Shown here: positions 16,574 to 25,576 of the stretch, piece by piece
Layout: each line of letters starts with the position of its first letter
Numbering within the stretch: position 1 is the first letter of the stretch
Program-made: the position numbers and the translations under genes
The notes under the pieces: model-generated
The model's database searches: none
What the model saw: the letters and a program-made list of their open reading frames with translations, nothing else
What the model was told of the DNA's origin: nothing
From: Faecalicatena contorta
GTDB lineage: Bacteria > Bacillota > Clostridia > Lachnospirales > Lachnospiraceae
Assembly: GCF_039521745.1 (NCBI RefSeq)
Contig: NZ_BAAACT010000190.1
Length of the DNA: 64,000 bases
Direction: 5' to 3' (one strand)

Positions 16574-17653
16574 TTATTTTAGTACTTCGTATTTCTCAAT
16601 ATTCGTTTCCTCAAAGGTGCTCATCTGCAGATATACCTGCAGCCCCATCTCCAGGAGCGGAAATACTGCCACCGCGCCGCTTCCTTCCCCAAGGCACATG
16701 TCACAGGTCAGAAATGGCGCCAGCCCGAGCGCGTCCAACAGCATCTGTCCGGCCGGTTCCTTAGATACGTGGGAGGGCATCATATAATCCAGCGATGCAG
16801 GCACAAGCCTGGCTGCGCACAGTGCTGCAACCGCAGAGATAAAGCCGTCGATCACAACCGGGATATGATAAAGTGCGCCGCCCAGATAGACTCCGGCAAG
16901 CCCGGCAATATCCAGGCCTCCGACTTTTGCCATCACATCCATGGCATCGTCCCTGTCCGGCCTGTGTCTGCAGATGGCCTCTTTGATCACACTGATTTTG
17001 CGTTCCAGGCCTTCACTGGTCAGCCCGGCCCCTTTGCCAGTCACCTCTTCCACCGGCTTGTCCAGAAGGACTGCTGCCACAGCGCTGCTTGTCGTCGTAT
17101 TGCCGATTCCCATTTCACCGGTGGCCAGAATATCATATCCCTGCTCTTTGAGTTCTCCCGCGATCCGGATCCCTGTCACCACGGCCTGCCAGGCTTCCTC
17201 TCTGCTCATGGCCGGTTCCTGTGCCAGATTTTTCGTGCCGCAGGCCACTTTTCTGTCCGCCCTGGTAACAGAAGGCACATCTGTCACCATCCCGATATCC
17301 ACAGGAAACAGGTCCGCGCCCGCGACCTCACTCATGATTGCGACGCTTGCCGCTTTTTTCGTAAAATTATCCGCAACGATTGCCGTGACTTCCTGGCCCG
17401 TCTGTGTGACCCCCTCCGCCACAACGCCGTTGTCCGCACACATGATAACCAGGCCCCTCTTTTTCAGTTCATACTGGGTGCTTCTTTTCATCCCCGCAAT
17501 CCGAATGACAGCATCCTCCAGCTTCCCCAGGCTGAACAGGGGCTTTGCCACGGACATCCACCGCTTCCTGGCAGCCTCAGCGCTGGCTTTATCGGCCGGC
17601 TCGATCTGCGCCCTCAATTTTTCCAGTGTCATATCATCTTTTTCTGCTGTCAT
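16574..17653 (-). CDS. cobT: nicotinate-nucleotide-dimethylbenzimidazole phosphoribosyltransferase CobT
   Basis: A 359-residue enzyme that activates the lower-ligand base as alpha-ribazole phosphate. MCADNGVVAEGVTQ, GEMGIGNTTTSSA and the catalytic-glutamate region CLGEGSGAV are present. No bluB is seen nearby, so the lower base may be scavenged or made by other genes. AAGGAG lies ten bases before the ATG, three bases after the cbiA stop. Confidence 0.96.
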   Translation of the reverse strand: MTAEKDDMTLEKLRAQIEPADKASAEAARKRWMSVAKPLFSLGKLEDAVIRIAGMKRSTQYELKKRGLVIMCADNGVVAEGVTQTGQEVTAIVADNFTKKAASVAIMSEVAGADLFPVDIGMVTDVPSVTRADRKVACGTKNLAQEPAMSREEAWQAVVTGIRIAGELKEQGYDILATGEMGIGNTTTSSAVAAVLLDKPVEEVTGKGAGLTSEGLERKISVIKEAICRHRPDRDDAMDVMAKVGGLDIAGLAGVYLGGALYHIPVVIDGFISAVAALCAARLVPASLDYMMPSHVSKEPAGQMLLDALGLAPFLTCDMCLGEGSGAVAVFPLLEMGLQVYLQMSTFEETNIEKYEVLK

Positions 17654-17656
17654 TTC

Positions 17657-19099
17657 TCAAGGTCTCCTTTTCCTACATTCTTCTATAAAACGGCCGGCAA
17701 ATGCCTGGTTAGAATAAAAGTGGATATGGGGAAAGCCTGCGAACAGGCTGCCTTCCATGTGAATGCATTCCCACTTTCTTTTTCGATCGGTCTTGACGGC
17801 AAGGCAGTCTGTTCCATTGTCTGTACTGTCCCAATAATGAAACTCGTGTCCCCTTATCTTTTCCCCTTTATCCAGATATAGCCCCGCTTTCATGGCTTCC
17901 AGCTCTATATAGCCAAAGCGTACCAGGCGCTTTGTCCGGAATGCTTTTCCTGGTATCACTCCCGCCATTCTGCGTGCAGTGCCTTTGTCGTCCTCCATCT
18001 CTTCATGCAGATACAGAAATCCACCGCACTCTGCAAGGCAGGGGAGCCCGTCCGCAAGCGCATGTTTTACCGAACTGCGCATGGACGCATTCTTTTCCAG
18101 CTGTTCTGTATAAAGCTCGGGATAGCCGCCTCCCAGGATCAGGCCCTGGATGTCATCCGGAAGAGAGCGGTCTCTTAAAGGGCTGAACTGAACCAGCTCA
18201 CAGCCCGCCTTTTCCAGAAACGCCAGATTATCTTTATAGTAAAAGCAAAATGCTTCATCTCTGGCAACCGCAATCCTGACCGGGGCGCCGTCAGCATCCC
18301 GTTCTTTATCCGCTGTTTGCTTCACCCGGGCGGCTTTTGTGTCTGCGGGATGAAACGCCTCTTTGTCACTGTACCAGACTTCCGGCATTCCCCCGGAAAA
18401 CTGTGCGGCGATCTTCAGCAGACAATCCAGTTCCACAGTCTCTGACAGGATCTTTCCGGCCTCCTCCAGCTGCTCTCTGATCTCCCCGATCTCCTGCGGC
18501 GTCACCAGTCCCAAGTGCCTGCTCTCCAGCCCAAACACCGGATTCTCCGGCACATAGCCTATCACAGGGATCGGATACCCCGCCTGCGCCAGGCCGGTTT
18601 CGATCATCCGTTTCATCTTTGGATAGAGCATCCCGGATACACGGTTTAACAGGATTCCGCTGATATTGCTGTCCTTACGGAATCCAAGGATCCCCTGAAT
18701 GACAGGAAGAACAGAAAGTGCCATACCCCTGCACGGGACGACGAGAATGACCGGTGCCTTCAGGATCCGTGCCACATCGTAGGAACTGCCTCTTTCACTG
18801 TCCAGCGCCATTCCGTCATAATATCCCATGACCCCTTCTATGACCGTTATGTCTGCCTGTTTTGCATGCTCATGGAATAAGGCCCGCATAACCTGCGGCT
18901 CACAGAAAAATAAATCCAGGTTCTCGGATTCAATCCCCAGAACCTCCCGGTGGAACATGGGGTCAATATAATCCGGTCCGCATTTGCATGCGGACACCTT
19001 CATCCCCTTCTGTTTCAGGGCCGACATCAGTCCGCAGGAAATCACGGTCTTACCGCTCCCGCTGGAAGCGGCGGCTATCATAAAACTTGGAATCTGCAT
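17657..19099 (-). CDS. cbiA: cobyrinate a,c-diamide synthase CbiA
   Basis: A 480-residue ATP- and glutamine-dependent amidase acting on the a and c acetates. The N-terminal P-loop is AAASSGSGKT, followed by CKCGPDYIDPMFH, the typical CbiA segment. The C-terminal amidotransferase has its nucleophile in LAECGGFLYLHEEM and its histidine near GFPHIHFYSN. It starts about 55 bases after the cbiET stop, and palindromic repeat sequence fills most of that gap. Confidence 0.96.
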   Translation of the reverse strand: MQIPSFMIAAASSGSGKTVISCGLMSALKQKGMKVSACKCGPDYIDPMFHREVLGIESENLDLFFCEPQVMRALFHEHAKQADITVIEGVMGYYDGMALDSERGSSYDVARILKAPVILVVPCRGMALSVLPVIQGILGFRKDSNISGILLNRVSGMLYPKMKRMIETGLAQAGYPIPVIGYVPENPVFGLESRHLGLVTPQEIGEIREQLEEAGKILSETVELDCLLKIAAQFSGGMPEVWYSDKEAFHPADTKAARVKQTADKERDADGAPVRIAVARDEAFCFYYKDNLAFLEKAGCELVQFSPLRDRSLPDDIQGLILGGGYPELYTEQLEKNASMRSSVKHALADGLPCLAECGGFLYLHEEMEDDKGTARRMAGVIPGKAFRTKRLVRFGYIELEAMKAGLYLDKGEKIRGHEFHYWDSTDNGTDCLAVKTDRKRKWECIHMEGSLFAGFPHIHFYSNQAFAGRFIEECRKRRP

Positions 19100-19151
19100 A
19101 CCTGCTCTTCTCCTTTTTCCTCTCCGTTACTATCCCTACTGCCGTTTTCCG

Positions 19152-19187
19152 GTTACTATGCACGATCCATAGGCCGTGAATAGTAAC
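19152..19187. repeat. palindromic repeat (family A) overlapping the 3' end of cbiET
   Basis: It starts GTTACTATGCACG and ends CGTGAATAGTAAC, 36 bases, matching the hairpin at 8972-9007 with a few changes. A partial copy (GTTACTAT) lies at 19126. The CCGTTTTCCGG sequences on both sides suggest a longer nested structure. The cbiET stop codon (19156-19158) and its last ten codons fall inside it. Confidence 0.85.
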
Positions 19188-20394
19188 GTTTTCCGGCAGA
19201 AATAATGTATACGGGATTTTGTCCCGTCATCATATGGTAAGCCCCCAGTTTCCGGGATTTGGCTGCGGACAGCTGCACGATCTCCGCATCGGGCAGGAGC
19301 CCCTCCTCCAGCGCTTCCATGGCCTCTTTTACCGTCTCCAGAGAGATCGCATTCAGCACAATCCGTACATCAGGGTTCTTCTCCAGCACAAGTCTTAAGA
19401 TGTCTTTCAGATTACCGGAACTGCCACCGATAAATACATGGGTCGGCGGCTCCAGCGCCTCGATTGCTTCCGGTGCCGTTCCCTCCACAATCTGCACATG
19501 GTCACAGCAGAACTTCCTGCGGTTTTGGCCGATGAGTTCTACGCCCTCCGGGTTTTTTTCGATGGCATACACCCGAATGCTTCCCGACTGGCAGGCAGCT
19601 TCCATGCTGACTGACCCGGTTCCAGCGCCTACGTCATAGAGCACGGCATCCTCCGTAAGCGCAAGTTTTGCGAGGCTGACCGCCCGGATTTCCGATTTTG
19701 TCATGGGTACCCTGCCGCGAATATACTCTTCATCTTCCATATGCAGGCAGACCCGCTTATCCGGACTGGGGTTCCGTACATAAGCGGCGGCAAGACCGTC
19801 AAGATCCTGCGGTTCCAGCTCTCTGCCCCTCTTATGGAGAATCTCCTCCTCTTCATAGGAGAGATGTTTTCCTATGTAAAATTCGGTCTCACCCAGGCCA
19901 TAATCACGTATCTTCTCACAGATCTCACGGGCGCTTTCGATTCCTCCGAACAGCAGAAACGTCTTCTCGTGTTTCGCGATCTCATAGATGAAATTCTGTT
20001 TTCTTCCGTGTATGCTCACAAGAGCAGCGTCTTCCCAGGAAATCCCCAGTCTTGCCGCCAGATACACCGCGGAAGATATTCCCGGTATCGTATAAACCGG
20101 ATAATCCGCAAGCTCTTCTTTCAGCTTTCTGGCCCCGCTGTAGAAGCCGGGATCCCCGGAAAGCGCCACCGCCGCCTTCCTGTATTCTCCGTGTGATTTC
20201 AGGAAATCGTGGATTTCCTTCGGTTTATAAGAGTGAAATACGGGCTTTCCAAATGACTGCAGGGCATCGGTCATCCGCTGCGCCCCGATAATGCAGTCGC
20301 ATTCCCGGAATATCTGTTCTGCCTGGGCTGTTAGGGAGTTTCTGTTTCCCATCCCGATTCCGGTGAGATAAATGATCTGTTTTTCTTTACACAT
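19156..20394 (-). CDS. cbiET: fused cobalt-precorrin-7 C5-methyltransferase / cobalt-precorrin-6B C15-methyltransferase (decarboxylating)
   Basis: A 412-residue fusion. Residues 1-205 are CbiE-like, a tetrapyrrole methyltransferase with LTGIGMGNRNSLT and ALSGDPGFYSG. Residues 215-400 are CbiT-like, a Rossmann methyltransferase with TKSEIRAVSLAKL and the SAM motif YDVGAGTGSVSMEAA. Together they methylate C5 and C15 and decarboxylate the C12 acetate. The last ten residues, RYYSRPMDRA, are encoded by a palindromic repeat and look like an acquired tail. It overlaps cbiH by eight bases. Confidence 0.95.
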   Translation of the reverse strand: MCKEKQIIYLTGIGMGNRNSLTAQAEQIFRECDCIIGAQRMTDALQSFGKPVFHSYKPKEIHDFLKSHGEYRKAAVALSGDPGFYSGARKLKEELADYPVYTIPGISSAVYLAARLGISWEDAALVSIHGRKQNFIYEIAKHEKTFLLFGGIESAREICEKIRDYGLGETEFYIGKHLSYEEEEILHKRGRELEPQDLDGLAAAYVRNPSPDKRVCLHMEDEEYIRGRVPMTKSEIRAVSLAKLALTEDAVLYDVGAGTGSVSMEAACQSGSIRVYAIEKNPEGVELIGQNRRKFCCDHVQIVEGTAPEAIEALEPPTHVFIGGSSGNLKDILRLVLEKNPDVRIVLNAISLETVKEAMEALEEGLLPDAEIVQLSAAKSRKLGAYHMMTGQNPVYIISAGKRYYSRPMDRA

Positions 20395-21118
20395 TCCGAT
20401 ATCCTCTGGGAGTCACCATCTTCCCGTTCAATTCTTTTGTCTGTTCATTTCCGATAAACACGGTGGTAAACATATCAACCTCCGTATCTCTCAGTTCTCC
20501 AAGGGTGAGGATCCTGCAGGCTTCCTCTTCTCTCCCGATATTGCGCACGGTACCGCAGACCGTATCCGGGCTTTTATACTCCAGCATGTAGTCACAGGCC
20601 TTCTGCAGGTAGTCCTTACGCTTCCGGCTGGACGGATTGTACAGGCAGATCACAAAGTCCGCCATGGCCGCCGCCTTCAGCCTCTTCTCTATCTTTTCCC
20701 ATGGCGTCAGCAGATCGCTTAAGCTGATCACTGCAAAATCATGCATCAGAGGCGCTCCCAGTACCGCGGCGCCGCCATTAGCGGCGGTAATCCCCGGCAC
20801 AATCTCGATCTCCACGTCCGGATACTCCGCACCGGTCTCGTACATCAGGCCAGCCATGCCGTAGATCCCGGCGTCTCCGCTGCACACCATCGCCACGTCC
20901 CTGCCCCCTGCCGCCTCTTCCAGCGCCATCTGGCAGCGCTTTACTTCCTGGGTCATGGGGGTGGTCAGATACGTTTTCTCCGGGTATTGCTGTTTAATCA
21001 GATCTACATACACCGTATATCCTACGATGACCTTGCATGTATCCAGCGCAGCCCTTGCCTCCAGTGTCATCTGCCTGTCTGCCCCGGGCCCCAGCCCTAC
21101 CACATATACCTTACTCAT
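20387..21118 (-). CDS. cbiH: cobalt-factor III / precorrin-3B C17-methyltransferase CbiH
   Basis: A 243-residue tetrapyrrole methyltransferase catalysing C17 methylation with ring contraction. VYVVGLGPGADRQMT, VCSGDAGIYGMAGL, VPGITAANGGAA and YNPSSRKRKDYL are CbiH/CobJ signatures. The start at 21118 (MSKVYVV) is preferred; a longer frame has no family similarity. In many genomes cbiG is next to or fused with cbiH, but here there is no CbiG domain. Confidence 0.95.
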   Translation of the reverse strand: MSKVYVVGLGPGADRQMTLEARAALDTCKVIVGYTVYVDLIKQQYPEKTYLTTPMTQEVKRCQMALEEAAGGRDVAMVCSGDAGIYGMAGLMYETGAEYPDVEIEIVPGITAANGGAAVLGAPLMHDFAVISLSDLLTPWEKIEKRLKAAAMADFVICLYNPSSRKRKDYLQKACDYMLEYKSPDTVCGTVRNIGREEEACRILTLGELRDTEVDMFTTVFIGNEQTKELNGKMVTPRGYRNV

Positions 21119-21884
21119 TTGTCTTCCCCTCTCTGCTTGCTTTCCGGAATTCCGTAGTAAAAGACGGATTGTAAAGTTCGGATCGGTCATAGCCGCACTC
21201 CAGCACATCCCCGACTACAATCAGCGCCGTCTTGGTAATGCCTTCGCTCTCCGCGGTTTTAGCCAGGGTGTCCACTGTACAGCGGCAGACTTTCTGTTCC
21301 GGCCAGGTGGCCTTATACACGATAGCCGCCGGTGTATCCTTCTCATATCCCCCCGCCAGCAGTTCTTTTTCCAGTTCCGCAAGCATCCCCGTGCTCAGGA
21401 ATATGACCATGGTTGCATGGTGTGCGGCGAAGCTCCTGATGGACTCTTTCTCCGGCACCGGTGTCCTGCCGGCCATTCTGGTAATTATCACGGACTGGGA
21501 TATCCCGGGAAGGGTATACTCTGCCTCCAGCGCCGCAGCGGCTCCGCAGAATGAACTGACTCCCGGGCAGACTTCATAGTCAATGCCTTCTTGTTTCAAT
21601 GCGTCCATCTGTTCCTTGATCGCGCCGTACAGACACGGGTCTCCTGTGTGAAGACGTACCACCCTCTTGTGATTTTTCTCTCCCCGGATCATGACGTCCA
21701 GCACTTCCTCCAGCGTCATTAACGCACTGTTATGCACTTCACAGCCATCTTTTCTAACCTCCAGTAATGCGGGATTTACAAGGGACCCTGCATATACAAT
21801 GATGTCAGCCTCCTGCAGATACTTCTGTCCACGCACGGTAATCAGATCTGCTGCTCCGGCTCCTGCCCCAACAAATGCAATCAT
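21111..21884 (-). CDS. cbiF: cobalt-precorrin-4 C11-methyltransferase CbiF
   Basis: A 257-residue tetrapyrrole methyltransferase. FVGAGAGAADLITVRG, YAGSLVNPALL, VRLHTGDPCLYGAI and VCPGVSSFCGAAA are typical of CbiF/CobM. The ATG follows directly on the cbiL stop with an AAAGGAGG site inside cbiL, and the 3' end overlaps cbiH by eight bases. Confidence 0.96.
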   Translation of the reverse strand: MIAFVGAGAGAADLITVRGQKYLQEADIIVYAGSLVNPALLEVRKDGCEVHNSALMTLEEVLDVMIRGEKNHKRVVRLHTGDPCLYGAIKEQMDALKQEGIDYEVCPGVSSFCGAAAALEAEYTLPGISQSVIITRMAGRTPVPEKESIRSFAAHHATMVIFLSTGMLAELEKELLAGGYEKDTPAAIVYKATWPEQKVCRCTVDTLAKTAESEGITKTALIVVGDVLECGYDRSELYNPSFTTEFRKASREGKTNE

Positions 21885-22700
21885 CTACTTTTCCTCCTTT
21901 AATATGATCAGTGAATAATAACTCGCCTCATCCGGAATGTCCTCCGCCTGGCAGTAGATCTTCTCTCCGGGCATCCCGCAGTTCTCCACCATCTGAACCC
22001 GGAGCTTCTTCTCTTTCACTGCCTGTTTTACGTAAGGCATCTTTTTTCCGGCCTTCATCAAGACCTTGGTTCCCGGCATCTCCAGGCTTTCCTCGATCCC
22101 ATAGGACGCCGGAATAATATGTAATTCGTCCCTGTTTTCCACGAGGCCGGAATCCATTCTGGCCGCTGCCGCGCAGAAAGAAGTGATGCCGGGCACCAGG
22201 CTGGTCCTGCATCCCCGTTCTTTCAAACGCTTGTGGACATAGAGACAGGTGGAGTATACACTGGGATCCCCCAGCGTAATAAATGCCACATTTCTGCCCG
22301 AACGCAGGACTTCTTCTGTCTTATCCGCGCATTTGTCATGAATCTCTTTCAGCTGTGTCTTTTCCTTCATCATCGGCATGGGAAGGAACAGCTTTGCTTT
22401 ACGGGCGATCTCCGGGATCACGGGCAGGACAATCTGCCACGCTACACATTTTTCAAGGTAAACAGGCATTCTGCTCTCAGTGCCCGCCTCCTCGTATACC
22501 GCGTCCTTCAGCTCCGGACTTGAGACCGCAATGGCAACGACCTCACATTCTTTTATGGTGTTCACCGCCTTCAGCGTCATCAGCTCCGGGTCTCCCGGTC
22601 CCACACCTACTGCATACATCATTCCGCAGTTTACTGCGGATCCGTCCGTAGGGCATGAATTACGGAGTGCCCTTTGGGTATACATTATTCCTTCGCTCAT
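21885..22700 (-). CDS. cbiL: cobalt-factor II C20-methyltransferase CbiL with repeat-encoded N-terminal insertion
   Basis: A 271-residue tetrapyrrole methyltransferase of the CbiL/CobI family: YAVGVGPGDPELMTLKAV, FITLGDPSVYSTC and LVPGITSFCAAAAR. Family proteins usually begin about where MMYAVGVG occurs here (residue 27). The ATG at 22700 overlaps the cbiD stop as ATGA and has an AGGGAGCAGG site, whereas the ATG at 22622 has only a weak one. Residues 7-26 are encoded by an in-frame copy of a palindromic repeat found elsewhere in the window. I infer translation from 22700 with a roughly 20-residue inserted tail; starting at 22622 remains possible. Confidence 0.93.
   Translation of the reverse strand: MSEGIMYTQRALRNSCPTDGSAVNCGMMYAVGVGPGDPELMTLKAVNTIKECEVVAIAVSSPELKDAVYEEAGTESRMPVYLEKCVAWQIVLPVIPEIARKAKLFLPMPMMKEKTQLKEIHDKCADKTEEVLRSGRNVAFITLGDPSVYSTCLYVHKRLKERGCRTSLVPGITSFCAAAARMDSGLVENRDELHIIPASYGIEESLEMPGTKVLMKAGKKMPYVKQAVKEKKLRVQMVENCGMPGEKIYCQAEDIPDEASYYSLIILKEEK
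22621..22685 (-). repeat. palindromic repeat (family B) inside the cbiL coding region
   Basis: On the minus strand it reads GTATACCCAAAGGGCACTCC, then TAATTCATGCCCTACGGACG, then GATCCGCAGTAAACTGCGGA. That is nearly the sequence at 41511-41576 and 45960-46014. Two hairpins are visible: GGGCA...TGCCC and CCGCAGT/ACTGCGG. The reading frame stays open through it. Confidence 0.9.
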
Positions 22701-23863
22701 ACCTGCTCCCTTCTGATCTGTTCCAATAATTCTTCTGCATTTTTCGTTTTCCCAAGAATTCCTTCTTCTTTGGAAAATACGACCGCCCCGATTGTCAACG
22801 TATCTCCCGCGCGCTGTCTCAGATGAAATTCAATCCGTCTGATTACCGTCTCCATTACAGGGCGCAGTAACTTTCGTTCTTTCAAATAATCCAGGGCTTC
22901 CGTTGTCGTAATGCAGTCCATGATTTTCTCTGCATCCGCCGCTGAGGCGCCTGCCATTGCCGCATGGGAGGCGAGCACTTCCATCCGGCAGTCCGCCTGG
23001 CGGGAATGGGTATTCATAACCCCGGCTGCCAGTTTGACCAGTTTGCCCACATGGCCGATCAGCAGAATGCCTTTCATTCCCAGACTCACCGCATCATCGA
23101 TGGTCTCGCCGATATAGTTACTGCATTTTACGGCCAGGCTGCCGTCATATTTTAAAGTCTCTGTCAGAAAATCGCTCCCATAATTGCCTGGCACCACATA
23201 ACACCAGTCATGTCCATTCTCCTTCAATACTTTCATTTCCAGAAAAATCGTATCCGTGAGGGCCTTTTCACTCATCGGCTCTACAATCCCGCTCGTGCCG
23301 AGCACTGAGATGCCGCCTTCGATCCCCAATCTGGGGTTAAATGTCTTCGAAGCCAGTTTTCTGCCCTCGGGAATCGTGATTACAATCTCCAGCCCTTTGC
23401 TGTAGCCGAACCTCTCCCTTTGCTCCTCGACCGCTCCCAAAATCATCTGCCTGGGAACTCTGTTGATTGCGGCCTCTCCGATCTCCTGCTGAAGCCCTTT
23501 CTTTGTGACTCTTCCGACCCCTTCTCCCCCATCCAGGCAAAGGGATTCATCCGCGGTCTTTTTCACTTCTGCATAAATATAGATACCATCCGTAATATCC
23601 GGATCGTCCCCGCTATCCTTCTGGACAGCACAGCGGACCCGGTCCGGGCCAATGTCTATCTGCTCGATGTCCAGATACAATGTGATGCCTTTCGGAGTCA
23701 ACAGGGATACCTGTGTGATGACTTCTTTTGAAAGGAGCATGTACGCGGCGGCTTTGGCTGCCGCTGCCGCACAGCTGCCGGTGGTATAGCCCGAGCGCAG
23801 CTGCTTTTGGTTTTTCCATACTGTCTCTGCCTGCGTCCTGCCTTTTGGCAGCTGTTTTTCCAT
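22697..23863 (-). CDS. cbiD: cobalt-precorrin-5B C1-methyltransferase CbiD
   Basis: A 388-residue enzyme unrelated to the other cobalamin methyltransferases. LRSGYTTGSCAAAAAKAA at the N-terminus is the family hallmark, and GNYGSDFLTET, HVGKLVKLAAGVMNTHS and LGTSGIVEPMS follow. The start at 23863 (MEKQLPK) has a GAGGAGAAAG site. It lies 19 bases after the cbiK stop and overlaps cbiL by four. Confidence 0.95.
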   Translation of the reverse strand: MEKQLPKGRTQAETVWKNQKQLRSGYTTGSCAAAAAKAAAYMLLSKEVITQVSLLTPKGITLYLDIEQIDIGPDRVRCAVQKDSGDDPDITDGIYIYAEVKKTADESLCLDGGEGVGRVTKKGLQQEIGEAAINRVPRQMILGAVEEQRERFGYSKGLEIVITIPEGRKLASKTFNPRLGIEGGISVLGTSGIVEPMSEKALTDTIFLEMKVLKENGHDWCYVVPGNYGSDFLTETLKYDGSLAVKCSNYIGETIDDAVSLGMKGILLIGHVGKLVKLAAGVMNTHSRQADCRMEVLASHAAMAGASAADAEKIMDCITTTEALDYLKERKLLRPVMETVIRRIEFHLRQRAGDTLTIGAVVFSKEEGILGKTKNAEELLEQIRREQV

Positions 23864-23882
23864 GGTCTTTCTCCTCTCTCTG

Positions 23883-24665
23883 TTACATAGCGGCTTCAAT
23901 ATGTTCAACAAAGATATTGCGGATTCCCTTCATCTCGCCCAGCCCCCGGATCAGTGCCTTCACTTCATAGCCGGCGTCCTCCAGTTCTGCCTTCCAGGAA
24001 TCGTCTTCCCCCGCCATATCGTTCTTCGCATGGTCACCTGCCACCACCATAAACGGCATCAGCGTTACCTTGCGGATTCCGGAGATTTCCAGTTTCGTCA
24101 TGACGTTCCTCAGATCTGGAAAACCTTCTACCGTGCCCACCAGCACCTGATTGTAGCCAAGTGAGTGGAAGGTATACTCCAGGGTCGGGTATGCTGAATT
24201 CGCATGATGGTCTGTGCCGTGCCCCATCAGGATCAGTGCCTCGCCCTCCTCCAGGGTAACCTCCGCCATCATGGCATGAATGGATTTCTTATAGTCATCC
24301 ACACTGGTAAGAAGCGGATTTCCCACGCGTATCCTGCGGAATCTGTCTGTGTAATCCATCACGTCCCTGAGCATTCTGTCGTTCTCTATCCCGTTGATAA
24401 TATGGGTCGGCTGTACAATAACCTGCTCGATGCCGTCCTCTGCCATCTGTTCCATGGCTTCTTTGACATTCGCTACGAATAAATTTTCCTTTTTCTGCAG
24501 TTTGTTCTTAATCATTTTGCTGGTAAATGCGCGATAGATTCTATAATCCGGAAATGACTCTCCGATCTGCTTTTCAATCGCCGTTATGTTTTTCTCCAGA
24601 GTGTCCAGATGGCTCGTCCCAAAACTCACGACAAGTATGGCCTTCTTTCCTGTTATCTTATCCAT
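23883..24665 (-). CDS. cbiK: anaerobic cobalt chelatase (sirohydrochlorin cobaltochelatase) CbiK
   Basis: A 260-residue class II chelatase that inserts cobalt into sirohydrochlorin, the committing step of the anaerobic route. LVVSFGTSHLDT opens the protein; LMGHGTDHHANSAY and VVAGDHAKNDMAGEDDSW carry the metal-binding histidines and acidic residues. No signal peptide is seen, so it is cytoplasmic. The start at 24665 has a GGAAAGAGAG site; the longer frame upstream overlaps the cbiO tail and is rejected. Confidence 0.95.
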   Translation of the reverse strand: MDKITGKKAILVVSFGTSHLDTLEKNITAIEKQIGESFPDYRIYRAFTSKMIKNKLQKKENLFVANVKEAMEQMAEDGIEQVIVQPTHIINGIENDRMLRDVMDYTDRFRRIRVGNPLLTSVDDYKKSIHAMMAEVTLEEGEALILMGHGTDHHANSAYPTLEYTFHSLGYNQVLVGTVEGFPDLRNVMTKLEISGIRKVTLMPFMVVAGDHAKNDMAGEDDSWKAELEDAGYEVKALIRGLGEMKGIRNIFVEHIEAAM

Positions 24666-24715
24666 TTTCTGCTCTCTCTTTCCTATTAATTTCTGATATC
24701 GGCCTTCACCGCCTC

Positions 24716-25576
24716 TTATGCCTTGGAGGAGGCCTCTATATAATATTCCAGTTCTCTTATATTCACAGGCGGCTTCAGTCCGCCTCCCAGTATCCCTTTT
24801 TTCTGGAGCCGTGCAAACAGCTTTAATACGGCGGGTTCTTCCTGGTTGGTCATGGCCAGCGCCTCCTGATCCGTACACACTGTGACGGGATCCGCATGCC
24901 GCAGTACTCTTCCCTCATGCATCAGCACGATCTCATCAGCCCAGGACAGTGCGTAATCGATATCGTGCGTAGCCATCAGTATCGTAATTCCTTCTTCCGC
25001 CAGCCCATCTACGATCTGATTGACGATCTTTGTATGTTTTGCGTCCAGCGCGGCCGCCGGTTCGTCCAGTATGATGACTTCCGGATGCATCACCAGGATG
25101 TCGGCGATGGAAACCTGCTTTTTCTGTCCTCCGCTCAGGGCATGGGCCGGGCGATCCCGGAAGGGCGTTATCTCAAGATGGCCGATCACCTGGTCCACTT
25201 CCTGTCTTGCTTTCTCTTCCGCTACACCCATGTTCAGGATTCCAAAGGAAATCTCCTGGTACACGCTTGCCGAAAACAGCTGATTATCCGGATCCTGAAA
25301 GACAATGCCGACCCTGCTTCTAAGATCCAGCAATCCCTTTTTGGAGTAATCCACCGGCTTCCCTTCAAATAGAACCATTCCCTCATCCGGCTTATATATC
25401 CCATTGCAGCATAGAAAAAAAGTGGACTTTCCGCAGCCGTTTGCACCCATGAATGCCACCTTTTTCCCCCTTTTTATTTTCAGGCTCACGCCGTTTAGGG
25501 AGTGCGGGCCTCCTTCTTCATATGCGTAGTGGACATCTCTCGCCTCTATTATGACATCCTTTTCCTCTGTATTCAT
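24716..25576 (-). CDS. cbiO: cobalt ECF transporter ATPase CbiO
   Basis: A 286-residue ABC ATPase energising cobalt uptake. Walker A is MGANGCGKSTFF, the Q-loop lies in VFQDPDNQLF (typical of ECF ATPases), the signature is LSGGQKKQ and Walker B is VIILDEPAAALD. The start MNTEEK at 25576 has a GGAGG site and overlaps the cbiQ stop by four bases. Confidence 0.95.
   Translation of the reverse strand: MNTEEKDVIIEARDVHYAYEEGGPHSLNGVSLKIKRGKKVAFMGANGCGKSTFFLCCNGIYKPDEGMVLFEGKPVDYSKKGLLDLRSRVGIVFQDPDNQLFSASVYQEISFGILNMGVAEEKARQEVDQVIGHLEITPFRDRPAHALSGGQKKQVSIADILVMHPEVIILDEPAAALDAKHTKIVNQIVDGLAEEGITILMATHDIDYALSWADEIVLMHEGRVLRHADPVTVCTDQEALAMTNQEEPAVLKLFARLQKKGILGGGLKPPVNIRELEYYIEASSKA

Noticed and set aside
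24666..24878. N-terminal extension of CbiK
   Set aside because: The extra 71 residues have no family similarity and overlap the cbiO end; a good ribosome site precedes the ATG at 24665.
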